Under the pieces are notes generated by a model, which had not been told where the DNA came from, did no database searches, and worked only from the letters and a program-made list of their open reading frames with translations. This document shows, piece after piece, positions 47,458 to 54,445 of a DNA stretch of 54,445 nucleotides. Position 1 is the first letter of the stretch, and the number at the start of each line of letters is the position of its first letter. The stretch covers positions 1 through 54,445 of the forward strand of contig JAZKAS010000036.1 in NCBI GenBank assembly GCA_040389005.1, in the 5' to 3' direction. The stretch is from JAGOUN01 sp040389005. GTDB lineage: Bacteria > Pseudomonadota > Gammaproteobacteria > JAGOUN01. The position numbers were made by a program, and so were the translations under genes.

Positions 47458-47683
47458 GGTTGTGGATAATATAGCACTTATTTTAGCAGAAAATGGAGAA
47501 ATGTCCTGCGCAAAAAATCTTAGTGATTCATTGTGGATAAGTTCAGTTAGGACAGAGATTTTTTTAAATTACGTTTTGAACTTAAAGAAATAAAAAAAAC
47601 GTAATTTTTTTGAGAATGAAAAAATTAAGATTTTGGTTGAGGATTGCTTGGAAGCTGTTGAGCGAGCGTTATATGTTCCTTAA
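47429..47683 (+). pseudogene. Broken family A immunity gene
   Basis: A GTG at 47429 lies at the position used by the intact family A genes relative to the tip. The product starts IQSNRELYEVVDNIALILAENGE, then a frameshift in a T-rich run (about 47556) and an in-frame TAA in the continuation break it. The shifted frame still shows the family pattern (FELKEIKKT, FFENEKI, LVEDCLEA). It is a decayed fourth copy. Confidence 0.75.
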
Positions 47684-47727
47684 GCAAAGTATTTTTTGAG
47701 AATTGTAATATTATTAGAGAGAAAAAA

Positions 47728-48009
47728 ATGATTCGATCAAACCAAGAATTATATGAAAAAATAAATAATATACGCGAGCTTTTAAAGAAAAATGGAGGCG
47801 AGCTATATGCAGAAAAACTTTACGACGCACTGTATATTAGTAATATATGTACAGAAGTTTTTGTTACCTTAAAATCAGTGCTAAAGGAAATCATGAAGAC
47901 AGATTATTTTAGGGATGAAAAAATTGGTTCACTTGTTCAAGAATGTAAAGATGCAATCCTGCAGGCCTTGGTTAATGCAGGAAGATGGCGTGAAGCACCT
48001 GATGAATAG
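47728..48009 (+). CDS. Family A small helical protein, copy 3 (candidate immunity)
   Basis: The 93-residue protein combines an N-terminal half almost identical to copy 2 (SNQELYEKINNIRELLKKNG) with a C-terminal half close to copy 1 (LVQECKDAILQALVNAG..., REAPDE). This mosaic suggests recombination between copies. GAGAG precedes the start. The 3' flank matches that of copy 1. Confidence 0.75.
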   Translation: MIRSNQELYEKINNIRELLKKNGGELYAEKLYDALYISNICTEVFVTLKSVLKEIMKTDYFRDEKIGSLVQECKDAILQALVNAGRWREAPDE

Positions 48010-48335
48010 TGACTCATTTTATAATTGTTTTCAATTTTTAGTGGACCATCAGATATGTTAAGAAAATAGCGACGAAGACCATTTTCCCATTGAGGAGATA
48101 AGGTCACGGCAGAGGAATGAGGGGTGATCGTGAATTTTTTCTTCAGACTGATGTGTTAACTGATTAATTTTTGCTTCGTGGAGTTATGATTCATTTTTTG
48201 ATGATCTTGAAGACGAAGAAGAATATGCGATGAAGTTATTTTGTGCAGAAGCGGAAAAAATATATCATGAAAAAGAGGAATATGAAGCTTCTAAGAATAA
48301 ATGATTTTGGAGGCTAATATACAAATAGCGACTGA
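48010..48335. other. Duplicated spacer with second decayed family B end
   Basis: This is a copy of the segment after family A copy 1, including a degraded hairpin repeat (about 48078-48126). From about 48172 to 48303 it carries an open remnant of the family B C-terminus (WSYDSFFDDLEDEEEYAMKL, then YEASKNK and a stop). No start or full gene is present. Confidence 0.65.
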
Positions 48336-48605
48336 AATCGCCAGCTTAATAAAAACTCATCTGTTAAAGCAGAGCTTACAAAAGATGGGAGTAAAATTAG
48401 TGACTGGGAGAAACGTAAAACAGATACAATTACAATCTCAACAGGCCAGCGTATACAGATACATTTTTATAAAAATAAATTAACAGACGAAGTTAATTAC
48501 ACGCATCACGATTTTAAAATTAAAAACCGTATCAATCCTACTATGATTGAAGGAAAAAAATACAAAGAAAATCAATTGGATGAATTGTTAAAACCTAGGA
48601 AATAA
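48336..48605 (+). pseudogene. Orphan toxin-tip fragment B without a start
   Basis: An open frame of 89 codons runs from after a TGA (48333) to TAA (48603), with no convincing start. It reads SVKAELTKDGSKISDWEKRK...TGQRIQIHFYKNKLTDEVNY..., ending KENQLDELLKPRK. Charged beta-rich sequence of this type, directly upstream of a small gene (2 bases), fits the 3' end of a displaced toxin tip. It is unrelated to the tip of the giant protein. Confidence 0.6.
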
Positions 48606-48607
48606 AA

Positions 48608-49015
48608 ATGAAAGTTTTATGCAAGAAAATATATAATAGCACAACAGGAGAAGATATGGGGTCACATGACTCCTGGAGATTGGCATCTAAAGAATATATT
48701 GTTTTAATGATGAGCTATTCTAAACATAATGGCATTTATATTACTTTTCAGACTGAAAATTATGGCGATCCAGCAAGATTTCACCTTAAAGGCTTTGAGT
48801 TCATCAGTGATTATATACCATCTTCTTGGATAACCGATGTTGAAATCGGCAGTGATGGAACAAAATATATTAACATGCTTCCTGCCTCCTGGAATTATGA
48901 ATCATTCTTCGATGATCTTGAGGATGAAGAAGAAATTGCTATGAAATTATTTCATGAAGAAGCGCAAAAAATTTACGAGGAAGAAGAGTGTTATAAGGCA
49001 TCTTTAAAGAAATAG
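48608..49015 (+). CDS. Family B small acidic protein (candidate immunity)
   Basis: The 135-residue protein is not recognised: a beta-rich N-terminal part (YIVLMMSYSKHNGIYITFQT) and a very acidic helical tail (FFDDLEDEEEIAMKLFHEEA). It starts 2 bases after tip fragment B, so the pair looks like toxin tip plus cognate immunity gene. Two remnants of its 3' end (about 46882-47008 and 48172-48303) show that it was once present in more copies. Acidic, orphan and next to a toxin relic: immunity is inferred. Confidence 0.65.
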   Translation: MKVLCKKIYNSTTGEDMGSHDSWRLASKEYIVLMMSYSKHNGIYITFQTENYGDPARFHLKGFEFISDYIPSSWITDVEIGSDGTKYINMLPASWNYESFFDDLEDEEEIAMKLFHEEAQKIYEEEECYKASLKK

Positions 49016-49108
49016 TTTTTCAATCAAAAATATAAAAAGATCGAGTGATAAGATGGTGTTTTTTTAGTTAATATTTTTTGACTGTTATTAGAAAGCTCGG
49101 AAAAAATT

Positions 49109-49150
49109 AATCAAGAATCAAGAATCAAGAATCAAGAATCAAGAATCAAG
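49109..49150 (+). repeat. Six tandem copies of the heptamer AATCAAG
   Basis: Six perfect units fill 49109-49150. Seven is not a multiple of three, so gain or loss of a unit shifts the reading frame. The repeat lies in the open frame that leads into toxin fragment C, just after a TAA at 49108. Confidence 0.9.
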
Positions 49151-49644
49151 TAAAATATAAAAGCCATCTAACTCCTGGTAATGATTTGATTGAGCTGGGC
49201 GGCGAGATTTCTCAAAAAGATGGTGAATTATATTGTGCTATTAGCGCAGGAGATTTAACCTCCGTAAGTGCAGAATGCAAAGCCGAATTGTTGCAAATAG
49301 TGGCTGATCGAGGGTATATCAATGCCGATTTATTAAAACACTTAAGTCGCCCAGAAGCGTCGTCGATGACAGCAGAAGAGCGAAGAAAGTTGCCACCGAG
49401 TGAGAGGAGAACGTTTCATCAGGGGCCACACGACAGCGAGGTTGTGCGACAGATTCAATTGAAAATGGATGGCATTGAACATAATGGTAAATCTCAGAAA
49501 TGGAAGAAAGCTCAATTTAATGCTGAATTAAGAGCGCTTATCGCGGGTTATCGTCAACAATTAAAACAGGGCAATATTGCTTTAAATAGTAATCATCGCG
49601 AGTGGGCCATGAGAATTCAGCCAGGCGGAGGAAAAGTAATATGA
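49111..49644 (+). pseudogene. Toxin-tip fragment C, copy 1 (5' truncated)
   Basis: An open frame follows a stop at 49108 and runs through the heptamer repeat. The likely domain begins LTPGNDLIELGGEISQKDGE and ends NHREWAMRIQPGGGKVI. FHQGPHDSEVVRQIQ near the middle recalls the second half of AHH-type (HNH-fold) nuclease toxins, but I cannot confirm this. A TTG at 49186 is the only near start, with no good ribosome binding site, so it is probably an orphan 3' end. It overlaps the Imm11-like gene by 4 bases (ATGA). A second copy of its last 45 residues precedes the second Imm11-like gene. Confidence 0.65.
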
Positions 49645-50234
49645 ATTATTTAATAGTAGATCCAATCAATTTTAAAATCAAGAAAGAAGCGAAGTATGAT
49701 TATGATCAATCTGTAGATCGATTTATTTTTCATGAAGGTAAGTATGTCGCTAAAAATCAGATTGATAAACCGATCATATTTAATATGAAGTTATCAATAA
49801 AAGAAACTTTGGCATTTGATAATGTTATTAACAATTCGAGTTGTCTTTTAGTTAATCAAAAAATTATTGATATATTAATAAAATTAGTACCCGAGGAGGT
49901 GCAGTTCTTTGATGCGGAAATTCGATGTAAAGATGGCGTATTGAGTAACTATAAACTCGTTAATATAACGCAGGCAGTTAAAGGGATTGATCACGATAGA
50001 TCTATGTATAATTGGATTGGTGATAAAGCAGACGGAATTATTTCATTGAAGCGTTTGGTTCTTAAAAATGACTGTATGAACGGATATAAAATAGCGAGAT
50101 TAGAAGAATTTACTGGTCATACTCTTGCTACGGAAGACCTTAAGAAAGCTTTTGAAGATGCGCGTGTGACAGGCTTAAGATTTGTAACACCTGAATATTA
50201 CTATGCGAGTATTTATCCTAGATATGCAGAATAG
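49641..50234 (+). CDS. Imm11-like (DUF1629) immunity protein, copy 1
   Basis: The 197-residue protein fits the Imm11/DUF1629 immunity family: LVPEEVQFFDAEIRCKDG, then YKLVNITQAVKGID, and the closing EEFTGHTLATEDLKKAFEDA followed by RVTGLRFVTPE match the family's order of segments. Imm11 proteins neutralise toxin tips of contact-dependent and other polymorphic toxins. It is coupled by an ATGA overlap to toxin fragment C, with GGAGG just upstream. The second copy at 50610 is about 70% identical by eye. Confidence 0.85.
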   Translation: MNYLIVDPINFKIKKEAKYDYDQSVDRFIFHEGKYVAKNQIDKPIIFNMKLSIKETLAFDNVINNSSCLLVNQKIIDILIKLVPEEVQFFDAEIRCKDGVLSNYKLVNITQAVKGIDHDRSMYNWIGDKADGIISLKRLVLKNDCMNGYKIARLEEFTGHTLATEDLKKAFEDARVTGLRFVTPEYYYASIYPRYAE

Positions 50235-50279
50235 TTTTGCGGCATTTTCTAAGGTTAAAAAAATGACAACGTTATTTCA

Positions 50280-50489
50280 GGTATATTGAAAAAACAATTC
50301 GATATACACGAAGAAATGAAGCAAGCTCAATTTANNNNNNNNNNNNNNNNNNNNNNNNNNNNNNNNNNNNNNNNNNNNNNNNNNNNNNNNNNNNNNNNNN
50401 NNNNNNNNNNNNNNNNNNNNNNNNNNNNNNNNNNGGTATATTGAAAAAACAATTCGATATACACGAAGAAATGAAGCAAGCTCAATTTA
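50280..50489. other. 100-N assembly gap between two identical 55-base flanks
   Basis: The 55 bases before the gap (50280-50334) are repeated exactly after it (50435-50489), with 100 N between. This is the pattern of two contigs that share one assembly k-mer. The gap may be empty, or may hide further copies of the toxin/immunity cassette. Confidence 0.85.
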
Positions 50490-50608
50490 ATGCTGAATTA
50501 AGAGCATTTATTGCGAGTTATCGTCAACAATTAAAACAAGGCGATATTGCTTTAAATAGTAATCATCGCGAGTGGGCAATGAGAATGCAGCCAAAAGGAG
50601 GAAGATAA
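50435..50608 (+). pseudogene. Toxin-tip fragment C, copy 2
   Basis: The frame from the gap to a TAA at 50606 encodes MKQAQFNAELRAFIASYRQQ and ends NHREWAMRMQPKGGR, nearly the same as the end of copy 1. Only the last part is present. It ends one base before the second Imm11-like gene. Confidence 0.75.
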
Positions 50609-50609
50609 A

Positions 50610-51203
50610 ATGATTTATTTAATAGAAAATCCTACGGATTATAAATTTAAACAACGAGCAACATACGATCATGACTCTTCTGTTGATATGTTTATATTTT
50701 GGAAAGGAAAATATATATCTAGAAATCAAGTCGATAAAACAATTTTATTTAATCTAAAAATTACTATGCAAGAGGTCTTAAATTTTGATGAAATAATTAA
50801 TGATTCAAATTGTCTTTTGGCTAGTAAAAAAGTTGTGAGTATTTTAAGCAAACTAGTGCCTGAAGAAGTGCAATTTTTTGATGCAAAAATTAAGTGCAAA
50901 GATGGCATTCTAACTGACTATAAGCTTATTAATATAACACAAACGGTGCAAGGAATAGATTATGAAAAATCTATATATAACTGGATTGGTGATCAGGCGG
51001 ATGGAATTATTTCATTGAAGCGTTTGGTTCTTAAAAATGACTGTATGAACGGGTATAAAATAGCGAGATTAGAAGAATTTCATGGGCACATGCTTGCTAC
51101 TGAAGAAATAAAACAAGCCTTTGAATTTGCGCGTGTGACAAGCTTAAGATTTGTAACGCCTGAAGATTATTATTCGTCTATTTACCCGAATTATGCTGAA
51201 TGA
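50610..51203 (+). CDS. Imm11-like (DUF1629) immunity protein, copy 2
   Basis: The 197-residue paralogue of the gene at 49641 has the same family segments (LVPEEVQFFDAKIKCKDG, YKLINITQTVQGID, ATEEIKQAFEFARVTSLRF). The two differ mainly in the first third. AAAAGGAGG provides the ribosome binding site. It is the last intact gene of the immunity array. Confidence 0.85.
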   Translation: MIYLIENPTDYKFKQRATYDHDSSVDMFIFWKGKYISRNQVDKTILFNLKITMQEVLNFDEIINDSNCLLASKKVVSILSKLVPEEVQFFDAKIKCKDGILTDYKLINITQTVQGIDYEKSIYNWIGDQADGIISLKRLVLKNDCMNGYKIARLEEFHGHMLATEEIKQAFEFARVTSLRFVTPEDYYSSIYPNYAE

Positions 51204-51239
51204 TAATTTTTGATGAAGGGGGTATGTTGAAAAATCGTT

Positions 51240-51449
51240 AAGCGGCAACATTTAGCAGAGCAATGGCAGAGTAAGATACAAAGTGGCCATGAGCATGCAG
51301 AGAAAACACGCATGTCTGATGAAATAGAGCGACAACGTAAGCAAGATGAAAAACGTCAATAAGAAGTTGAGTAAAAGAAATTACAACAAGACAAAATTCG
51401 AAAAGAAGAAATCGCGCATGAACATGCGGAAAAATTATATGCATTTAAG
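51240..51449 (+). pseudogene. Fragment of the giant gene's coiled-coil region
   Basis: The frame encodes AEQWQSKIQSGHEHAEKTRM, then DEIERQRKQDEKRQ, and later EEIAHEHAEKL, which aligns with residues about 2655-2740 of the giant protein (EQWQQAQ..., SSHEHAEKTRAADEIKRQRK..., EEITREHAEKQ). Two in-frame stops break it. It marks the far end of the array with sequence homologous to its beginning. Confidence 0.85.
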
Positions 51450-51688
51450 TTAAGGGGTCAAGTATTTATTTGGCCCTTATTAACAGATTATGGAAGCAGG
51501 GTATGGACAAAAGAAAAGCTATCGGTTATTGCTGATTATTATCATTGTCAGAATCATTCAAGCGTCAGTAATGCTGTTTAAAATATTAAGGTGAAAATGG
51601 AGCTTGATGTTGCTTTTAGTAATGAAATAGAAAGTATATATGAGACGTTGAGCACCTAAAAGTGTCAAATAAATACTTGGCCCCTTAA
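51450..51688. mobile_element. Inverted-repeat element with transposase C-terminus remnant
   Basis: TTAAGGGG-T-CAAGTATTTATTTG (51450-51472) is matched by its inverse at 51666-51688 with one mismatch. Between them, 51504-51659 encodes TKEKLSVIADYYHCQNHSSV...IESIYETL with one in-frame stop, resembling the DnaA-domain-IV-like helix-turn-helix found at the C-terminus of some REP-associated Y1 transposases. It is probably a deletion derivative of such an element. The catalytic part is missing. Confidence 0.6.
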
Positions 51689-51803
51689 CCCTTAATAAAT
51701 AATATAATGTAAAATTTGATTGAAGTAATGGTTACCAATCAGCTTTTGTATGTTATAAACTAGGAAAATAGCGTTAATTGAGCAAGATCTATCAAGGGGC
51801 ATT

Positions 51804-53357
51804 ATGTACAAATGGTTATCTAATAATACTACATGGTTATCTAATAATACTACATGGTTATCAAATAGTATTGCAGGGTTTTTTTATGATGAAGAGACCG
51901 CAATTCAAAGTCAACAATTGACAACAACTTATACGCAACTACCGATTAGAGAAGAGTTCGTCTTCTTGGAGGAGCAGAAACAAGGTCTATCTATAGATTT
52001 AATAAAACAAATTTCACCTTATATTGGTATGATAGACAATGGCTTTCATAGCGGGATGGGTTGTTTGTTAAATGATGGGACATTATTGACAGCATTGCAT
52101 ATTATTTATGATCTTGAAAAAGGTGAATATCGACCACTGGAATTGATAACTATTTCTTTTTTAAAAGAAAATAAACTTTATTATTATAAAGTGGATGACA
52201 TTATTCATGATGGAACATCAGCATTACGTGCCGCATTACCTGATACACCATCAACTTATGATTATGCGAGATTGCGTTTAACTGGAAATCCAATTAATGA
52301 TTTAGGAGAAGGGCTTCTTGTTGATACAAAAAATTATTTTGGTCTCACAGTATCTAACCCAAAACCATCCATGTTGCTATCAGTTTCAGCGCCAAAATTA
52401 GAACGTACGCCATCTGGCGAGTTAGTAGCAAAACGATATGTTTCTATGTCAAAAAACAAAAGTTTAGCTACCGGTTTTTATACCTTTCCCGTTATTGGTA
52501 AGTATTTTAGAAATCAAGGGTTTTCTGGTCAGGCTATTTTTCCTTTTGGAGATGCCAGGTTTTCACGAAATACGCTATATGCCGTACATGAAGGATATGA
52601 TAAGGGTGAAGCTATAGGATTTGAATGTTCTGAATATGACTCTCAAGTCAGAAGCTCTAGTAGAGCTCCGTTTGGCCCAGGCGTCAAACCATATATACCA
52701 TTTGATTTTATTCCCGAAGTTTTAACAAAAGAAAATATAAATGACATTGAGATTTTTTTGACGTTACTAAGAAATTGCGCAAATACTAGAAGTTCAATTG
52801 ATCCATCAGCAATTCCGGCTTTATTACTTATAGATTCAAAATGTGATACTCATCAACCACAGCACATGAAAAAGGGCATTAAGAGACAAGGGAAAACTAT
52901 CATTTGTCCTCATATTGCAGAAACGGCTGATCACCAAGTAATGATTGCTTTGATAAACACGATAGATTTGCTTTCGAGGCATTATTATCGTAAAAGTAGA
53001 GATGTCATGGCAAAGCAATTTAGCGAAAAAACAAAAACTAATATTCCTGATAAAACCGAGGTACATGCGCGCCATGATTTTTATAAAAAACTTATCGCTG
53101 CTATAAATATTATTGTTGATTTAGAGTGTTGTATCTCTGATAGAGACACAAGAACAAATAATGAAGCAACTGCTTTCTATATCGATGGATTTGCCAGTTC
53201 AAAATTTCATATTGTCCCTGTAGATTCACGTAATCCTGGCTTAAAAACAACGCATAGTTATTCTGTTAAGGCAGATGATATTATTAAAAATGCCAAATTA
53301 AATCTTGGTATAATTGATTCTATAGCGCCATCATCAACATCACGCAGAATAAGATAA
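51804..53357 (+). CDS. Trypsin-like serine protease domain protein
   Basis: The 517-residue protein has a chymotrypsin-fold protease signature: His99 in LLTALHII, Asp153 in STYDYARLRL and Ser241 in NQGFSGQAIF, in the right order and spacing. There is no signal peptide. The N-terminus carries two and a half copies of the heptapeptide WLSNNTT, encoded by a perfect 21-base tandem repeat. Residues 300-517 are not recognised. AAGGGG precedes the ATG. It stands between two copies of a short repeat and next to the toxin array. Substrate unknown; a secreted effector or a phage/plasmid defence protease are both possible. Confidence 0.72.
   Translation: MYKWLSNNTTWLSNNTTWLSNSIAGFFYDEETAIQSQQLTTTYTQLPIREEFVFLEEQKQGLSIDLIKQISPYIGMIDNGFHSGMGCLLNDGTLLTALHIIYDLEKGEYRPLELITISFLKENKLYYYKVDDIIHDGTSALRAALPDTPSTYDYARLRLTGNPINDLGEGLLVDTKNYFGLTVSNPKPSMLLSVSAPKLERTPSGELVAKRYVSMSKNKSLATGFYTFPVIGKYFRNQGFSGQAIFPFGDARFSRNTLYAVHEGYDKGEAIGFECSEYDSQVRSSSRAPFGPGVKPYIPFDFIPEVLTKENINDIEIFLTLLRNCANTRSSIDPSAIPALLLIDSKCDTHQPQHMKKGIKRQGKTIICPHIAETADHQVMIALINTIDLLSRHYYRKSRDVMAKQFSEKTKTNIPDKTEVHARHDFYKKLIAAINIIVDLECCISDRDTRTNNEATAFYIDGFASSKFHIVPVDSRNPGLKTTHSYSVKADDIIKNAKLNLGIIDSIAPSSTSRRIR
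51812..51862 (+). repeat. 21-base tandem repeat in the protease gene
   Basis: Two identical 21-base units (51812-51832 and 51833-51853) and a partial third encode WLSNNTT repeats at the N-terminus. Unit length keeps the frame, so copy number could vary without disrupting the gene. Confidence 0.9.
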
Positions 53358-53386
53358 AAAAATAACTAAATCTTAATGTTTGTTGT

Positions 53387-53424
53387 TAAGGGGTTAAGTA
53401 TTTATTTGGCCCTTATTAACAGAT
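53387..53424 (+). repeat. Second copy of the 51450 repeat end
   Basis: TTAAGGGGTTAAGTATTTAT and the following TTGGCCCTTATTAACAGAT repeat 51450-51488 in direct orientation with one mismatch. It lies 30 bases after the protease gene. Confidence 0.8.
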
Positions 53425-53552
53425 AGATCATCATGCTACAATCTACAGACGCAACAAAGTTAAAGGGTATTCGTTAAATGATATCTCATATGTGCTACGG
53501 CATAACACATCACAAAAAAGTTAACATGACGGCTATTATTTTTCTAGCAATT

Positions 53553-54445
53553 TTAATCACAAGCTTTGTATCGATGCGTAATTGGATAGCGTCGATCTCG
53601 TCCAAACGCACGTTGATGAACGCGAATGCCGGGGGGCGATTGTTGGCGTTTATATTCGTTTAAATGAATTAACTTGACGATATCTTGTACGAGTGTTTTA
53701 TCGAAGCCTTTTTTTACGATATCGTCAACGCTCGCATCTTCGTCTAAATAGAGTGCTAATATTTCATCTAGAATAGGATAGGGCGGTAAACTGTCTTCAT
53801 CTTTTTGGTCTTCGCGTAATTCAGCGCTTGGCGCGCGTACAATAATATTGTTAGGGATAATTTCTTTTTCGCGATTAATGTATTCTGCTAGTTTATAAAC
53901 GTCTATTTTATAAACGTCTTTTAACACTGCAAATCCGCCAGCCATATCACCATAAAGTGTTGCGTAGCCCACGGCCATTTCGCTGCGATTGCCGGTGATT
54001 AAAACCAGGCTGCCAAATTTATTGGAGAGTGCCATTAACAATGTGCCGCGGACGCGCGCTTGTATGTTTTCTTCTGTTTTATCAATAGATAAATTTTCAA
54101 ATTGCGGTTTGAGTGTTGACAAAAAAGTATCAAAACAATTTGAAATTGAAATGGTCTGGTGATTTATTTTTAAATTTTTTGCAAGTTGTTCAGCATCATT
54201 GAGGCTCATTTGCGCGGTGTACTTTGAAGGCATCATCACCGCGCTGACATTTTCAGCGCCTAAGGCATCGGTCGCGATGGCCAATGTTACGGCAGAATCA
54301 ATGCCGCCGGAGGAGCCTACAATGGCTTTTTTAAAACCATTTTTTCTTACGTAATCTTGAATGCCCAGCTTTAAGGCGTTATATGTATGAGCGATCGAGG
54401 GTGTGGAGGAATTTTTTTTTGTCTCTATATTGCAAAATTCACCGT
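53553..54445 (-). CDS. nadE: Glutamine-dependent NAD+ synthetase, N-terminal part outside the window
   Basis: NadE makes NAD+ from nicotinate adenine dinucleotide, ATP and an amide donor. The frame is open to the right edge. The ATP-pyrophosphatase loop SSGGIDSA is encoded near 54300, preceded by YNALKLGIQDYVRKNGF, a segment typical of the long, glutamine-using form with an N-terminal amidase domain. Downstream are ITGNRSEMAVGYATLYGDMA, DVYKLAEYIN and the C-terminal QRAFGRDRRYPIT. The apparent ATG at 54284 is internal to the domain and not the start. Confidence 0.92.
   Translation of the reverse strand, partial: GEFCNIETKKNSSTPSIAHTYNALKLGIQDYVRKNGFKKAIVGSSGGIDSAVTLAIATDALGAENVSAVMMPSKYTAQMSLNDAEQLAKNLKINHQTISISNCFDTFLSTLKPQFENLSIDKTEENIQARVRGTLLMALSNKFGSLVLITGNRSEMAVGYATLYGDMAGGFAVLKDVYKIDVYKLAEYINREKEIIPNNIIVRAPSAELREDQKDEDSLPPYPILDEILALYLDEDASVDDIVKKGFDKTLVQDIVKLIHLNEYKRQQSPPGIRVHQRAFGRDRRYPITHRYKACD

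Noticed and set aside
48301..48483. 60-residue plus-strand ORF starting at ATG 48301
   Set aside because: The ATG is the last residue-plus-stop region of the decayed family B copy, and the other frame (48336-48605) is longer, ends next to gene B and has more plausible protein character.
49109..49150. CRISPR-like repeat array
   Set aside because: Units are 7 bases and directly contiguous, with no spacers, and no cas genes are present.

Overview
The window is an AT-rich stretch of a draft gammaproteobacterial genome. The gene order murB-ddlB-ftsQ-ftsA-ftsZ-lpxC-(DciA)-secA, the single Lol permease, paired L,D-transpeptidases and very large unrecognised proteins all suggest an intracellular or host-associated lineage of the Legionellales/Coxiella type. 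That placement is an inference from gene content. The assembly has three N-gaps: 6664-6673, 25019-25028 and 50335-50434.

Left part (1-13.7 kb): the end of a TPR protein, an AddA/RecB-type helicase-nuclease, lolC-lolD, a gapped hypothetical gene, comEC, and the run nagZ-mscS family-hpt. An arylamine N-acetyltransferase-like gene on the minus strand follows. Core part (13.7-37.2 kb): the cell wall and division operon murB-ddlB-ftsQ-ftsA-ftsZ, then lpxC with its own promoter, dciA and secA, and a 1061-residue multi-hydrophobic hypothetical protein. Next come serS behind a hairpin covering its ribosome binding site, two transporters, and two minus-strand gene pairs or triplets: degP-DUF1289-ydcF, and two L,D-transpeptidases. 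rluD, bamD and an IolE-like isomerase complete this part. Several families of short palindromic elements sit between or inside these genes.

Right part (37.3-54.4 kb): an accessory island led by a 3042-residue protein. It has an N-terminal J-domain, a helical body, three copies of one internal module separated by Q/E/R/K-rich coiled coils, and a compact C-terminal domain that looks like a polymorphic-toxin tip. Downstream is a decaying array of small genes: four copies of one family (A) that overlaps the tip, an unrelated tip/immunity pair (B), and two copies of an Imm11-like immunity gene (C), each directly after a toxin-tip fragment. The array ends with a broken piece of the giant gene's coiled coil and a transposase remnant. 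This is the layout expected when toxin tips and their immunity genes are repeatedly swapped at the end of one large toxin gene. Here the carrier begins with a J-domain and shows no signal peptide, and I do not recognise the architecture. A trypsin-like protease gene flanked by copies of one short repeat and the partial nadE gene close the window.
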